A DNA stretch of 64,000 nucleotides from SSF26 sp037443945 (lineage in GTDB: Bacteria > Chloroflexota > Anaerolineae > J102): the NCBI GenBank assembly GCA_037443945.1, contig JBBINH010000002.1:129503-193502 (forward strand), read 5' to 3'. Positions 1 to 9,295 of the stretch are shown here, piece by piece (within the stretch, counting starts at the first letter, position 1; each line of letters begins with the position of its first letter). Position numbers and translations under genes: made by a program. The notes beneath the pieces were generated by a model. It did not search any database. It was given only the letters and a program-made list of their open reading frames with translations, and was not told where the DNA came from.

Positions 1-74
1 TCTTTCGCGCGGCCAACCGCGCCGCCTCTGCGTTGGTGGGATGGTGGCGGCAGCGGCGGCCCAGGGCGGCGTGA
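1..74 (+). CDS. 3' end of an upstream CDS (partial)
   Basis: Frame 3 is open from the window edge and ends at a TGA at 72-74. The last residues read FRAANRAASALVGWWRQRRPRAA, a basic tail. The stop overlaps a GTG at 71 (GTGA), the same stop/start arrangement that joins many genes downstream, so this is probably the end of the preceding gene in the same polysaccharide operon. Nothing can be said about its function from 23 codons. Confidence 0.5.
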   Translation, partial: FRAANRAASALVGWWRQRRPRAA

Positions 75-91
75 GCGATAAGGAACCGTCC

Positions 92-1405
92 ATGCGTGTG
101 GTCCACATCAACCTCAGCGATGCCCAGGGCGGTGCGGCCATCGCCGCCCGGCGTCTTCATCAGGCCCTGCGCCGGGCCGGTCATGATTCGCGCATGCTGG
201 TCTGGCGCCAATATACGGATGATCCGGCTATTGCCATCTTCGAGAAACGCCTTCTGCCCCGGAGTTTGAGCCAGGTGGTGGCCCGCACGTTGGATGACTG
301 GGGCGCACAGGCGCTGTTCCACCCCGCTTCGCATGGGCTGGTGCGCCATCCCTGGGTGCGTCAGGCCGAGGTCATCCATCTGCATCAGGCCCACGGCGGG
401 TATTTGGACCTGAGCGTGTTGCCCCGTCTCGGCCGTGAGCGGGCGGTGGTCTGGACCTTGCATGACCTGTGGGCCTTTACCGGGCATTGTGCGGTTGCCG
501 GGGCGCGTTGCGACCGCTGGCAGCAGGGCTGCGGTCACTGCCCCGAGCTTCACGATGCGCCGGCCGTACGTTTCGATTGGACGGCGGCGGGCTGGCGCCG
601 CAAAGCGCGTATCTATCGTCGTGTGCAACTGACCATCGTCACCCCTTCGGCCTGGCTGGCGGACAAAGTGCGGCAAAGCCCGCTGCTCAATCGCTTCCCC
701 GTGCACCCCATTCCCAACGGTTTGGACATGGAGGTGTTCCGTCCCGTGCCCAAAGCCCTGGCTCGTGCCGCCCTGGGCCTGCCTGCCCACGGCAAGATCC
801 TCATGTTCGGTGCCGCTTCTCTGGCCGATCCGCGCAAAGGCGTGGGTTATCTCCGGACGGCGTTGACGACTTTGCCGACGACGTTACGCCGTGACCTGAC
901 CCTGCTCCTTGTCGGCGGCAAAGCACCGGCCATTACCCAAGACCTGACCGATGTGCGCCTGGTGGAAATGGGCCGGGTGGAGCACGAACGCCTGATGGCC
1001 CTGTGCTATGCGGCGGCCGATGTGTTCGTCATGGCTTCGTTGGCCGAGAACCTGCCCAATTCGCTTGTCGAAAGCCTGGCCTGTGGTACCCCGGCCGTGT
1101 GTTTTGCCGTGGGCGGTTGTCCGGAAATCGTGACCCATATGGAAACGGGTTATCTGGCCCGCCCCGGCGAAGCCGCCGACCTGGGATACGGTCTGGCGCT
1201 GCTGCTGGGAGACGATGCCTTGCGCCAACGCCTGGCCGCTCAGGCGTCCGCACGGGCACAGGCCCTGTTTGCGGCTGCTGCGGTGGCCGCACGTTATCTC
1301 GATGTGTACGTCCAGGCTTGTCAGGCTCATGACGTTTCCTCCGCCGGTATCCCCCTTGCTTCTGCTGTGTCCGATGCTCGGTTATCGTCTTCGCCGGAAG
1401 ACTAA
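92..1405 (+). CDS. GT4-family glycosyltransferase
   Basis: A 437-aa GT-B fold retaining glycosyltransferase, predicted to transfer a sugar from a nucleotide sugar onto a lipid-linked glycan at the inner membrane face. The N-terminus has the donor-independent start MRVVHINLSDAQGG, followed by a Gly-rich turn typical of GT4. The C-terminal half carries the E-x7-E motif (AENLPNSLVE) followed by CGTPAV and GGCPEIV, the usual nucleotide-sugar site. I chose ATG 92 because AAGGA sits 7 nt upstream; GTG 71 overlaps the previous stop and would add seven residues. It is followed after 13 bp by a Wzy-like polymerase. Sugar and acceptor cannot be read from the sequence. Confidence 0.85.
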   Translation: MRVVHINLSDAQGGAAIAARRLHQALRRAGHDSRMLVWRQYTDDPAIAIFEKRLLPRSLSQVVARTLDDWGAQALFHPASHGLVRHPWVRQAEVIHLHQAHGGYLDLSVLPRLGRERAVVWTLHDLWAFTGHCAVAGARCDRWQQGCGHCPELHDAPAVRFDWTAAGWRRKARIYRRVQLTIVTPSAWLADKVRQSPLLNRFPVHPIPNGLDMEVFRPVPKALARAALGLPAHGKILMFGAASLADPRKGVGYLRTALTTLPTTLRRDLTLLLVGGKAPAITQDLTDVRLVEMGRVEHERLMALCYAAADVFVMASLAENLPNSLVESLACGTPAVCFAVGGCPEIVTHMETGYLARPGEAADLGYGLALLLGDDALRQRLAAQASARAQALFAAAAVAARYLDVYVQACQAHDVSSAGIPLASAVSDARLSSSPED

Positions 1406-1418
1406 ACCCCTTCGCTTT

Positions 1419-2750
1419 ATGTTGGGTGAATCGGTGAAGGCCATCCACGGCCTTTATGCCTTTCTGGGCTTGTGGATGTTCTACGGCCTGTGGTCGTTCT
1501 TTGTGACTCCGTTCTTCGGCTATGCCTTTCTCGGCGTTCACGCTCGGCCGCTTACCGTGGGTTTCCTGGTGTTGGCGGCTGCCGTGGGCGCGCAGGCGCT
1601 GGCGGAGGCGCGCTATCGGCGGGCGATGCGTGTGGATCTGCCGACCCTGGTGTTGGGTTTTGTCTTTTTGCTGGTGGTGTTGGCCCTGGTTATAGGATGG
1701 CTCAGGGGATGGTATGCGGAAAATCCGCTTTTTCGCCAATACAGCCAGGGCATGATTATTTTTACATCTTTTACCATTCTTGTCTTTTATGCTATTAACA
1801 CAACAAAAGACTCTGTGCGTATAAGCAAAGTAATGGCTTATTTCTTGGCATTACTTGCCACATTAGATCTTTTGGCTGTAATTACCAGATTTTTACCTTA
1901 TATTCATCTACCCTTGCAAACACTTGAATATCAGTACGTGGCACCATTTGCAGCTTGTTATTTTCTGATAAAATATTTTAGAGAAAAAACATCATGGAAA
2001 AATGTAATTATTTTATCTTTAGTTATATTAGGTTGTATAAGTGAGTTTCAAAAGCCCGTGGTAGTTTCTTTGTTTTTTGCACTTTTATTTACTTTTGTCT
2101 TTATTGCTTTATTTTACAGTAAAAATTCAAAAATTAGGATGATTATCAAGGATGTGTTAATATTGAGTTTAATTGTAATATTTTTAATCATTTTGTTGGA
2201 AATTATTTTACCGACAAATTTTCTATCAGAATACTCAATTCTTTTGTATAGACGTTATCTAAAAATTAATCCAAATACAGGAGAACAAATAGAATCTATT
2301 TTTGACACGCGTTTAGATTATTATGTTCTGGCCTGGCAAAGCATTGCGGAAAGTCGTTGGTTAGGAGCAGGTCTAGGTGCCAGCTTTGCTCATCCATACA
2401 TTATGGATCGTTATGCCTTTCCTCATAGCATTATTATCGATTTTATGCTGAGTTATGGCATTTTTGGTATAATGTTTTTATTTTCATTCATGATTTTCGT
2501 TGGATATTATGTAATAAAATATATCAATTGGCGTGAGTATCCGGTAGAAAAAGCTGCTTTTGGTAGTTATTTGCTCTTTGCCTTCTTGGTAAGTTTGGTC
2601 GGTTTCTTTTGGGGACATTTACCCATGGTGTATACGACCGCCTTGGCCCTGGGGACCTTGCTCAAGGTAGCGGCTCTGGATGCCCGGGCCCATCCGCGCG
2701 CCTCGCAGCCGACTTTGCGTCTGCGGGCGTATCGTCCTCGGCGTGGGTAA
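1419..2750 (+). CDS. Wzy-like O-antigen/exopolysaccharide polymerase
   Basis: About 443 aa, almost entirely hydrophobic, with at least ten likely membrane segments, consistent with a polysaccharide polymerase (Wzy) or ligase. A periplasmic-loop motif near the C-terminal third (WLGAGLGASFAHPYIMD) resembles the Wzy_C-type loop of O-antigen polymerases. Wzy proteins join lipid-linked repeat units in the periplasm. Two upstream in-frame ATGs (1329, 1374) overlap the previous gene; 1419 avoids overlap but has no strong ribosome site, so the start is uncertain. Base composition is odd: the ends are GC-rich while roughly 1740-2610 is AT-rich (12 of 60 bases are G/C in 1981-2040, against 43 of 60 in 2641-2700), suggesting a recombined core. 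Confidence 0.75.
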   Translation: MLGESVKAIHGLYAFLGLWMFYGLWSFFVTPFFGYAFLGVHARPLTVGFLVLAAAVGAQALAEARYRRAMRVDLPTLVLGFVFLLVVLALVIGWLRGWYAENPLFRQYSQGMIIFTSFTILVFYAINTTKDSVRISKVMAYFLALLATLDLLAVITRFLPYIHLPLQTLEYQYVAPFAACYFLIKYFREKTSWKNVIILSLVILGCISEFQKPVVVSLFFALLFTFVFIALFYSKNSKIRMIIKDVLILSLIVIFLIILLEIILPTNFLSEYSILLYRRYLKINPNTGEQIESIFDTRLDYYVLAWQSIAESRWLGAGLGASFAHPYIMDRYAFPHSIIIDFMLSYGIFGIMFLFSFMIFVGYYVIKYINWREYPVEKAAFGSYLLFAFLVSLVGFFWGHLPMVYTTALALGTLLKVAALDARAHPRASQPTLRLRAYRPRRG

Positions 2751-2764
2751 GGAGGCCCTCACCG

Positions 2765-3721
2765 TTGGAACCCAAGCGCCGGCCCTTGGTGCTGACTCTC
2801 GGGGCCGTTCTCGCCGTTACCGCCCTTATGCTGGTCGCCGCGTTCCACCTGTGGCCGCTCAACCGCTATGCCCTCGCTACGGCCGGGCGTCTTGTGAACC
2901 TGGGCGCTGCGCCCGGTTGGTGGCTGTCGCCGACGGCGTCTTGTCAGCCCCTGCAACCTCCGACGGTAACCGCCGGCGCCGTGCAGGCCCGGTTGCAGCG
3001 GCTTTTCGGCATTCAGGCGGCTTTTTGTGGTCAGACCGAGGCGGCGCAGACGGCCTGGCAGGCGGCCGCAGCGGCCCTGCCCGACGACACGAGCCTGATG
3101 CTGTTTACAGGACAGACCATCGCCGACGAAGCGGTGGTGGGACCGGCGTTGGCGGCCGAGCGCGCCCGGAGCGCTTATGCGCGTGGGGATGAGGAGAAAG
3201 CGGCGCGTTGGTTACAGCAGGCGACGGCCTATCTGGCCGAACCGGCAAACGCCGATTACCGCTCCCTCTATTTTGCCGCCTGCTATGTCTATCGCGGGCT
3301 GCGTCAGCTCGATGCCTCTCTCGACGCCTGTACCAAGTACGTGGCCGTGTCGCCCACCAGCAAGGAGGCCTGGAACCATCTGGCCGCTACCTACCTGGCC
3401 CGCCGCGAATGGGCCGAGGCCGAAGCGGCCTCGCACCGGGCGCTGGCGCTCGATCCCACCTGGTTGCCGGCGGTCGTCAATCTGGTGACGGCCCTCACCG
3501 CCCAGGGCAAAGAGGAGGCCGCCCTGGCGCTTTACGCTCAGGCCCAGGCCCAGGCCGGCACCGATGCCTGGTCGTCCTATCGTCTGGCGCAGATGGCGGT
3601 GCGGTTGCGACGTTGCGCCGAGGCCCAAACGTATCTCCAGGCGGCAGCCAGCGATCCACCGGAGGCCCTGACCTCGGCGCTGGCAGCCTTGCAGCGGCGT
3701 TTCGAGGCGACCTGCCCTTAG
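2765..3721 (+). CDS. Membrane-anchored TPR protein
   Basis: A 318-aa protein with one N-terminal membrane segment (about residues 9-30, rich in Leu/Val/Ala) followed by tetratricopeptide-type helices. The clearest TPR units are around EAWNHLAATYLARREWAEAEA and the following ALALDPTWLPAVVNLVTAL stretch. The start is a TTG at 2765 with a GGAGG at 2751-2755, directly after the TAA of the Wzy-like gene; longer in-frame readings lie inside that gene. TPR proteins of this kind often act as scaffolds for polysaccharide assembly or export machinery. Here the position next to the polymerase suggests the same, but that is inference. Confidence 0.7.
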   Translation: MEPKRRPLVLTLGAVLAVTALMLVAAFHLWPLNRYALATAGRLVNLGAAPGWWLSPTASCQPLQPPTVTAGAVQARLQRLFGIQAAFCGQTEAAQTAWQAAAAALPDDTSLMLFTGQTIADEAVVGPALAAERARSAYARGDEEKAARWLQQATAYLAEPANADYRSLYFAACYVYRGLRQLDASLDACTKYVAVSPTSKEAWNHLAATYLARREWAEAEAASHRALALDPTWLPAVVNLVTALTAQGKEEAALALYAQAQAQAGTDAWSSYRLAQMAVRLRRCAEAQTYLQAAASDPPEALTSALAALQRRFEATCP

Positions 3722-3827
3722 CGCCCATCGGCTTACGGCCGTCATTGCAGCGTCTGCTGCGGAGTGGTCGCCGAAGTGCGTTTGGCGGCTGCAAGCCAGG
3801 GTGAAAACCTCTTACGTTGATAGGCCC

Positions 3828-4781
3828 ATGACACCCAAAGTCTCCATTGTCACACCCTCGTTCAATCAGGCGGCTTACCTGGAAGAGACGATTCGCTCCG
3901 TTCTCGAGCAGGATTATCCCAACCTGGAATACATCATCATCGACGGAAACTCCACCGACGGCAGTCAGGCGATCATCCGCAAGTACGCGTCGCGTTTGGC
4001 CTATTGGGTTAGCGAGCCGGATTCAGGCCAATCCGAAGCGATCAACAAGGGTTTCGCCCGCGCCACCGGCGAGATCCTGACCTGGATCTGCTCGGACGAC
4101 ACCCTGTTGCCCGGCGCCGTTTCCACCATCGTCCGGTTGTTCGCCCAGCACCCCGATGCTGGGCTTATCTACGGCGATGCCTGGAATACCGACCCGGCCG
4201 GCCGTCGTCTGGGCTTGCGGCGGGGGGTACCCTTCAGCGTGCAGGCGATGACGGTGGATAATCTGGTGCCGCAGCCCGCCGGTTTCTTCACCCGTGCCGC
4301 CTGGGAGCGTTTCGGCCCGCTCAACGAGCAGCTCCATTATGCCATGGACCGCCAGCTCTGGCTGCGCATGAACGGCCGCATCCCCATCTACTACGAGCCG
4401 GTGGTGCTGGCGACCATGCGCCGGCATCCGGCGGCCAAGGGCGAAAAGGACCGCATTCCCCTCAAGCTGGCCGAAAAGGCCATCCTGGACGCCTATTTTG
4501 CCGAACCCGATCTGCCGGCCGCGGCGCTGGCCATGAAGGCCACGGCCTACGGTCGGCTGTATTACTACCTGGGATTGTTTTATCTCCAAAACGGGCAGTT
4601 TGCCGAGGCGGCTGCTGCTCTGCGGACTTCGCTGCGCTGGCAACCGGGGCATCGGCGGGCGCCGGTCGTGTTGGCGCTATGGGCCTCGGCCCGGTTACGG
4701 CGCCGGAGTCTGGCTTTTGTCTATCCGGCGGTCATGCAGCGCCTGGGTGGTCTGAAGAAACGGTTTGCAGGGTATGGCTAG
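3828..4781 (+). CDS. GT2-family glycosyltransferase with C-terminal TPR-like tail
   Basis: A 317-aa GT-A enzyme. It begins PKVSIVTPSFNQAAYLEETI, then YIIIDGNSTDGSQ and an acidic CSDD motif at the expected DxD place, followed by MDRQLWLRM, all typical of GT2 inverting transferases that act on cytoplasmic lipid-linked sugars. The last about 80 residues (YLGLFYLQNGQFAEAAAALR) look like one TPR unit, an unusual addition. ATG 3828 starts at the conserved beta strand; a GTG at 3801 would add nine residues. The 106 bp before it hold no obvious gene or regulatory signal. The next gene overlaps its last 8 bp. Confidence 0.85.
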   Translation: MTPKVSIVTPSFNQAAYLEETIRSVLEQDYPNLEYIIIDGNSTDGSQAIIRKYASRLAYWVSEPDSGQSEAINKGFARATGEILTWICSDDTLLPGAVSTIVRLFAQHPDAGLIYGDAWNTDPAGRRLGLRRGVPFSVQAMTVDNLVPQPAGFFTRAAWERFGPLNEQLHYAMDRQLWLRMNGRIPIYYEPVVLATMRRHPAAKGEKDRIPLKLAEKAILDAYFAEPDLPAAALAMKATAYGRLYYYLGLFYLQNGQFAEAAAALRTSLRWQPGHRRAPVVLALWASARLRRRSLAFVYPAVMQRLGGLKKRFAGYG

Positions 4782-5982
4782 CCCCGCTGCGGCAGTCTTT
4801 TCCTGCCCTCCTGTGCGGTTCATCGACCCCTCGCTGGCGATGTTCCATTACGAGATGGAACTGCTGGCGGCGTTGCAGGCCTACGTCTCCGATCTGGTGC
4901 TGCTCGGCACTCCTGTCCTGCGCGATCCGGACTATCCTCTGCCGGCGACGTTGCCGCCTGTTCAGGGCATTGCCCTGCGTCGGTTGGCCGATAAGCACGG
5001 TCGGATTGCCGGTAAGTCGGTGCAGGGCTATGAGTACATCCTCAACCGACTCTATAGCCTTGTCGCCGTGGCCCGCTGTCGTCCGCGACCTCTGGTGCAC
5101 GTCCAGTTTTTCTCGCTTTTCGGCCGTAGCGTGTGGGATCGGCCCTGGTTCGGGTGGTTGCGCCGTTTCAGCGCCCGACTGGTCTATACCGTGCATAATG
5201 TGTTGCCTCACGATCGCGAGCACGATCCAGCCATGGTGGCCCATTACCGCCGGCTCTATCAGCAGGTGGACCATCTCATCGTGCATTCCGAGTATCAGCG
5301 GAGGCTCTTGCGCGAACGGTTGGGAGTGGCCGATGAGCGCATGACGGTGATCCCCCATGGGCCGCTGTTCTATCGCCTGACCTTGCCGCCGCGTCCAGAA
5401 GCGGCCCGGCGCCTGGGATGCCACGGGCCGGGGCCGTATGTGCTCCATTTCGGTCATATGCGGCCCTACAAAGGCACCGAGCTGCTCCTGGAGGCCATGG
5501 CCGGGGTGGTGCAGCACTATCCCCAGGCCGTTTTGTTGCTGGCCGGACCGGCTACGACCGAACGGAGCCGGGCGTTGCAGGCGTGTATCGACCGATATAA
5601 CCTGGACGGTCATGTCCACGCCCACTTCGGCTATGTGCCCACGGCGACGCTGGCCGCTTACTTTGCCCTGGCCGACGTGGTGGTCATGCCCTATCTGCAG
5701 ATCGACCAGAGCGGGGTCCTGCTTTCGGCGCTGGGGCTGGGGTTGCCGGTGATTGCCAGCGACAGCGGCGGGGTCAGCGAGATGATACGGGCCCAGGACT
5801 TGGGCTATCTGACGCCGGTGGGAGATGGCCAAGCCCTGACCGAGACCCTGTTGGCCGTGCTGGCCTTTCCGGACGAGGCTCGCGCCAAAGCCCGACGGGC
5901 ACGGACGTATGTCTGCACCGAGCTGGCCTGGTCGCGCATTGCCGCCGCCACGGTTGCCCTGTATCGGCGGCTGCTCTCGTGA
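4774..5982 (+). CDS. GT4-family glycosyltransferase
   Basis: A 402-aa GT-B glycosyltransferase. The N-terminal domain contains VYTVHNVLPHDRE and HLIVHSEYQRRLL, the C-terminal domain has YVLHFGHMRPYKGTELLLEA and the late motif QSGVLLSALGLGLPVIASDSGGVSEMI, which holds the donor-binding region of GT4 enzymes. The ATG at 4774 overlaps the stop of the upstream GT2 (ATGGCTAG), and its own stop overlaps the next start (GTGA). It probably adds one sugar of the same repeat unit. Donor specificity is unknown. Confidence 0.85.
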   Translation: MASPAAAVFSCPPVRFIDPSLAMFHYEMELLAALQAYVSDLVLLGTPVLRDPDYPLPATLPPVQGIALRRLADKHGRIAGKSVQGYEYILNRLYSLVAVARCRPRPLVHVQFFSLFGRSVWDRPWFGWLRRFSARLVYTVHNVLPHDREHDPAMVAHYRRLYQQVDHLIVHSEYQRRLLRERLGVADERMTVIPHGPLFYRLTLPPRPEAARRLGCHGPGPYVLHFGHMRPYKGTELLLEAMAGVVQHYPQAVLLLAGPATTERSRALQACIDRYNLDGHVHAHFGYVPTATLAAYFALADVVVMPYLQIDQSGVLLSALGLGLPVIASDSGGVSEMIRAQDLGYLTPVGDGQALTETLLAVLAFPDEARAKARRARTYVCTELAWSRIAAATVALYRRLLS

Positions 5983-7112
5983 CACTGCCCGTTCGGCCTA
6001 TGCTGCGCATTCACTGCCTTTTACCGGTGCCGTCGCAACCGCGTTTTCATAAGCGCATTGCCGCTCTGCGCGCGGCCGGGGCGACCGTGGTGGTCTATGC
6101 GTTCGAGCGGGACTACTTTCAGGGCAAGGCCCGCGACCTGGGTTATCATCGCCTGGGTCGGTTACAGCACGGGAACTACCGCCAACGGTTACCGGCCCTG
6201 CTGCGGGCCGTGCCTTTCCTTTGGCGCCGGACTCGACCCGGGGATATCCTCTACGCTTTTGGTCTGGATATGGCTTTGCTGAGCCTGATGGTGCATGGGC
6301 TGCACGGCGCGCGTACCCATCTTGTGTACGAGTGCGGCGATATCACGCCGATTATGGTGGGGCGTGGACGAAGCAGTCGTTTGCTGCGCTGGCTCGAACG
6401 CCGGGTATTGGCTGCCGCCATTCGCGTGGTGGTCACGGCGCCGGCTTTCGGCAGCCACTACTTTACCGCCGTTCAGGGCGTGCCGTCGTCGCGGTTGTTT
6501 GTCATCGAAAACAAACTCGATATCATGCTCCCGCGCCCGACGATCTCCCCGCCCTGGGATGGGACACGACCGTTACGACTCGGCTATTTCGGCTTGTTGC
6601 GCGATCGACTCGCCTGGCAGATCATGCGGCGTTGGGCGCAGCAGGCGCCCCAAACCTTGCAGGTCCTGGTGCGAGGTTATCCCTTCGGCATCCCTGACCT
6701 GCGCGAGGCCGTGGACGTTCAACCCAACATTCATTTCGGCGGTGAGTATGTGTATCCGGATGACCTGCCGGCTTTGTACGGCAATGTGGACCTGGTCTGG
6801 GTGGCTTATCCACGGTCTGTCGGCGATGCCGACGACGGACGCTGGCGGTGGCCGCGCACGAATCGCTTTTACGAAGCCTGTTATTTCGGCGTGCCCATGA
6901 TCGGTCAAATCGGGTCGGCCGACGGTGAGTTGATCGAACGGTATGCCGTCGGGCTTACGGTGGATACGGCGGCGCCGGAAGCGGCCCTGGCGCAGCTCCA
7001 GGCCATCGGCCCGGCCGATCTGGCCCGTTGGCGTGCCAATCTGGCGGCTCTGCCTTCGGAACTGTATCTCTATACCGATGAACACGAGCGACTTTTGGCA
7101 GCTTTACGATGA
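5979..7112 (+). CDS. Glycosyltransferase, GT-B fold
   Basis: A 377-aa protein starting at GTG 5979, which overlaps the previous TGA. Its N-terminal half (LLPVPSQPRFHKRIAALRAAG, then LVYECGDITPIM and TAPAFGSHYF) and C-terminal half (LRLGYFGLLRDR, RTNRFYEACYFGVPMI) match the two-domain layout of GT4-like transferases, with the second motif in the donor-site position. It is more divergent than its neighbours, so the call is family-level only. It is followed by an ATGA overlap with a bi-domain oxidoreductase. Confidence 0.75.
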   Translation: MTLPVRPMLRIHCLLPVPSQPRFHKRIAALRAAGATVVVYAFERDYFQGKARDLGYHRLGRLQHGNYRQRLPALLRAVPFLWRRTRPGDILYAFGLDMALLSLMVHGLHGARTHLVYECGDITPIMVGRGRSSRLLRWLERRVLAAAIRVVVTAPAFGSHYFTAVQGVPSSRLFVIENKLDIMLPRPTISPPWDGTRPLRLGYFGLLRDRLAWQIMRRWAQQAPQTLQVLVRGYPFGIPDLREAVDVQPNIHFGGEYVYPDDLPALYGNVDLVWVAYPRSVGDADDGRWRWPRTNRFYEACYFGVPMIGQIGSADGELIERYAVGLTVDTAAPEAALAQLQAIGPADLARWRANLAALPSELYLYTDEHERLLAALR

Positions 7113-9295
7113 AGCAGCTCATCCAGGAACTGGATAGCGGTCAACTACGCGTGGTTGACGTGCCGGCCCCGGCCCTGCGCCCCGGTTTCGTGCGCGTCCG
7201 CACCGTTGTCTCGCTGGTCTCGGCCGGGACCGAACGGATGATCGCCGATTTTGCCGCCAAGAACCTGCTGCAAAAGGCGCGGGCACGACCTGACCTGGTC
7301 AAGCAGGTTTGGGAAAAGGCGCAGCGCGAGGGGGTGTTGACCGCCTTCAACGCAGCGGCCCGCCGTCTGGAACAACCCATGGCCCTGGGTTATGCCTCGG
7401 CCGGGGTGGTCATCGATGTGGGGGAGGGGGTCGAGGGCTTGTCGCCGGGCGCTCGCGTCGCCTGTGGTGGGGGCGGCTTTGCCGTCCACGCCGAGATCGT
7501 GGCAGTCCCCCACCGGTTGGTTGTGCCTTTACCGGCGACGGTGAGCTTTGAAACCGGGGCTTTTGCCACGTTGGGCGCCATTGCGTTGCAGGGCATACGC
7601 CTGGCCGGCGTGGAGTTGGGGGCTACCGTCGGCGTGATCGGCCTGGGTTTGTTGGGCCAACTGACCGCGCAGCTCCTGACGGCCGCCGGTTGCCGGGTGG
7701 TGGGCATGGATATCCGCGCCGAACGGGTTGCCCTGGCGCAACGGTTGGGACCGGTGGAAGCCACCACCGATCCGGCGACCTTTGTGAGCCTGTGTCGACG
7801 TTGGGGCGGCGGCCACGGCGCCGATGCCGTCCTTATCACCGCCGATACGAGCAGCGATGAACCGGTGACTCTGGCCGCCGAGGCTGCCCGCCTTAAGGCC
7901 ACGGTCGTGGCCGTGGGCGCCGTAGGGCTCCGGCTCCCGCGCAAGCTCTATTACGAGAAGGAACTTGCCTTTCACGTCTCGCGTTCCTACGGCCCCGGCC
8001 GTTACGATCCCGTCTACGAAGAGCAGGGCCACGACTATCCGTATGCCTATGTGCGCTGGACCGAACAGCGGAACATGGCGGCTTTTGTCGACCTGGCCGC
8101 ACGTGGACAGGTGCAGGTGGATGCGCTGATCAGTCATCGCTTTCCTCTCACCGAAGCGGCGCGCGCTTACGATCTGGTGACCGGTCGCGTGGCCGAACCC
8201 TATCTGGCCATTGTGTTGACCTATGCCGATGAACCCGATCCGTCACCTCAGGTGGTTTTGCCGTCGCGGCCGGCCAAAGTGGTCCCGCAGGCGGCGGTGC
8301 GGCTGGGGGTCTTGGGGGCGGGTACCTATGCCGTAAGCACCTTGCTGCCGGTGTTGAAGGATTTGCCCGGCCTTGTGCCGGTGGGCATCGCCAGCGGTGG
8401 TGGTCTCAGCGCTTACGGCGCCGGACGGCGTTTTGGTTTTGGCTTTGCCGCCACCGGCGAAGAGGCCGTTTTGCAGGATGAGCGCATCAACACCGTCGCC
8501 ATCCTCACCCGTCACGACGCCCATGCCCGCCAGGTGCTGGCAGCTTTGCAGGCGGGCAAGCACGTCTTCGTGGAAAAGCCGCTCTGTCTGACCGAAGAGG
8601 AACTGGCCACCATTGCCGCTTGTTATGCCCGTCTGACACCGGCGCCCATGCTGATGGTGGGCTTCAATCGGCGCTTTGCGCCCTTTGTCGTTGCGCTCAA
8701 ACGGCATTTGACGGCCGTGGCCGAACCCCTCTACATCTCATGCCGGGTGAACGCCGGTTATCTCCCGCCCGACCACTGGCTGCACGACCCGGCCGTGGGT
8801 GGCGGTCGGCTGGTGGGGGAGGGCTGTCATTTTCTCGATTTGCTGCTCTTTTTGCTGCCTGCCGAACCGGTACGGGTGACGGCGCGGGCCTTGCCCGACC
8901 ACGGACGCTATCGCCAGGACAATTGGGTGGTCACTCTGGAGTGTGCCGATGGCTCGGTGGGCGTCTTGAGCTATCTGGCCAACGGGCATCGCCGCCTGGG
9001 CAAGGAACGCATCGAGGTCTTCGGCGGCGGTCTCAGCGCCGTGCTGGATGATTATCGGTCGTTGGTCATCCATGCGCCCGATCGTAGCTTCCATCGCACA
9101 GCCCGTCTGGCTCAAGACAAGGGGCATCGGGCCGAGTGGGAGGCCATTGTGGCCCATCTGACGGCCGGGGGACCGGTTCCCATCGCCCCGGAGGCCATTT
9201 TCCGTTCCATGGCGGTTACCTTTGCCGCCCGGCGCAGTCTGATCACCGGTGAGCCGGTTTCACTGTCTGCTGTAAGCGCTTCCGCCTATGCCTGA
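7109..9295 (+). CDS. Bi-domain oxidoreductase: MDR dehydrogenase fused to Gfo/Idh/MocA
   Basis: A 728-aa fusion. Residues about 1-365 are a medium-chain dehydrogenase (ADH-like) with the Rossmann motif GLGLLGQLTAQLL near residue 175. Residues about 390-720 are a Gfo/Idh/MocA oxidoreductase, starting VRLGVLGAGTYAVSTL and containing the signature FVEKPLCLT that positions the catalytic Lys. Such fusions recur in bacterial polysaccharide loci next to heparinase-like proteins, where they are thought to oxidise a sugar or sugar nucleotide, but the substrate is not established. The start overlaps the upstream stop (ATGA at 7109) and the end overlaps the next gene by 8 bp. Confidence 0.85.
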   Translation: MKQLIQELDSGQLRVVDVPAPALRPGFVRVRTVVSLVSAGTERMIADFAAKNLLQKARARPDLVKQVWEKAQREGVLTAFNAAARRLEQPMALGYASAGVVIDVGEGVEGLSPGARVACGGGGFAVHAEIVAVPHRLVVPLPATVSFETGAFATLGAIALQGIRLAGVELGATVGVIGLGLLGQLTAQLLTAAGCRVVGMDIRAERVALAQRLGPVEATTDPATFVSLCRRWGGGHGADAVLITADTSSDEPVTLAAEAARLKATVVAVGAVGLRLPRKLYYEKELAFHVSRSYGPGRYDPVYEEQGHDYPYAYVRWTEQRNMAAFVDLAARGQVQVDALISHRFPLTEAARAYDLVTGRVAEPYLAIVLTYADEPDPSPQVVLPSRPAKVVPQAAVRLGVLGAGTYAVSTLLPVLKDLPGLVPVGIASGGGLSAYGAGRRFGFGFAATGEEAVLQDERINTVAILTRHDAHARQVLAALQAGKHVFVEKPLCLTEEELATIAACYARLTPAPMLMVGFNRRFAPFVVALKRHLTAVAEPLYISCRVNAGYLPPDHWLHDPAVGGGRLVGEGCHFLDLLLFLLPAEPVRVTARALPDHGRYRQDNWVVTLECADGSVGVLSYLANGHRRLGKERIEVFGGGLSAVLDDYRSLVIHAPDRSFHRTARLAQDKGHRAEWEAIVAHLTAGGPVPIAPEAIFRSMAVTFAARRSLITGEPVSLSAVSASAYA

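Noticed and set aside
4732..5985. Long antisense open frame opposite the GT4 gene (417 codons)
   Set aside because: Low-complexity Arg/Gln/Gly/His content typical of antisense frames in GC-rich genes, no motif, no ribosome site; the + strand protein is a clear GT4.
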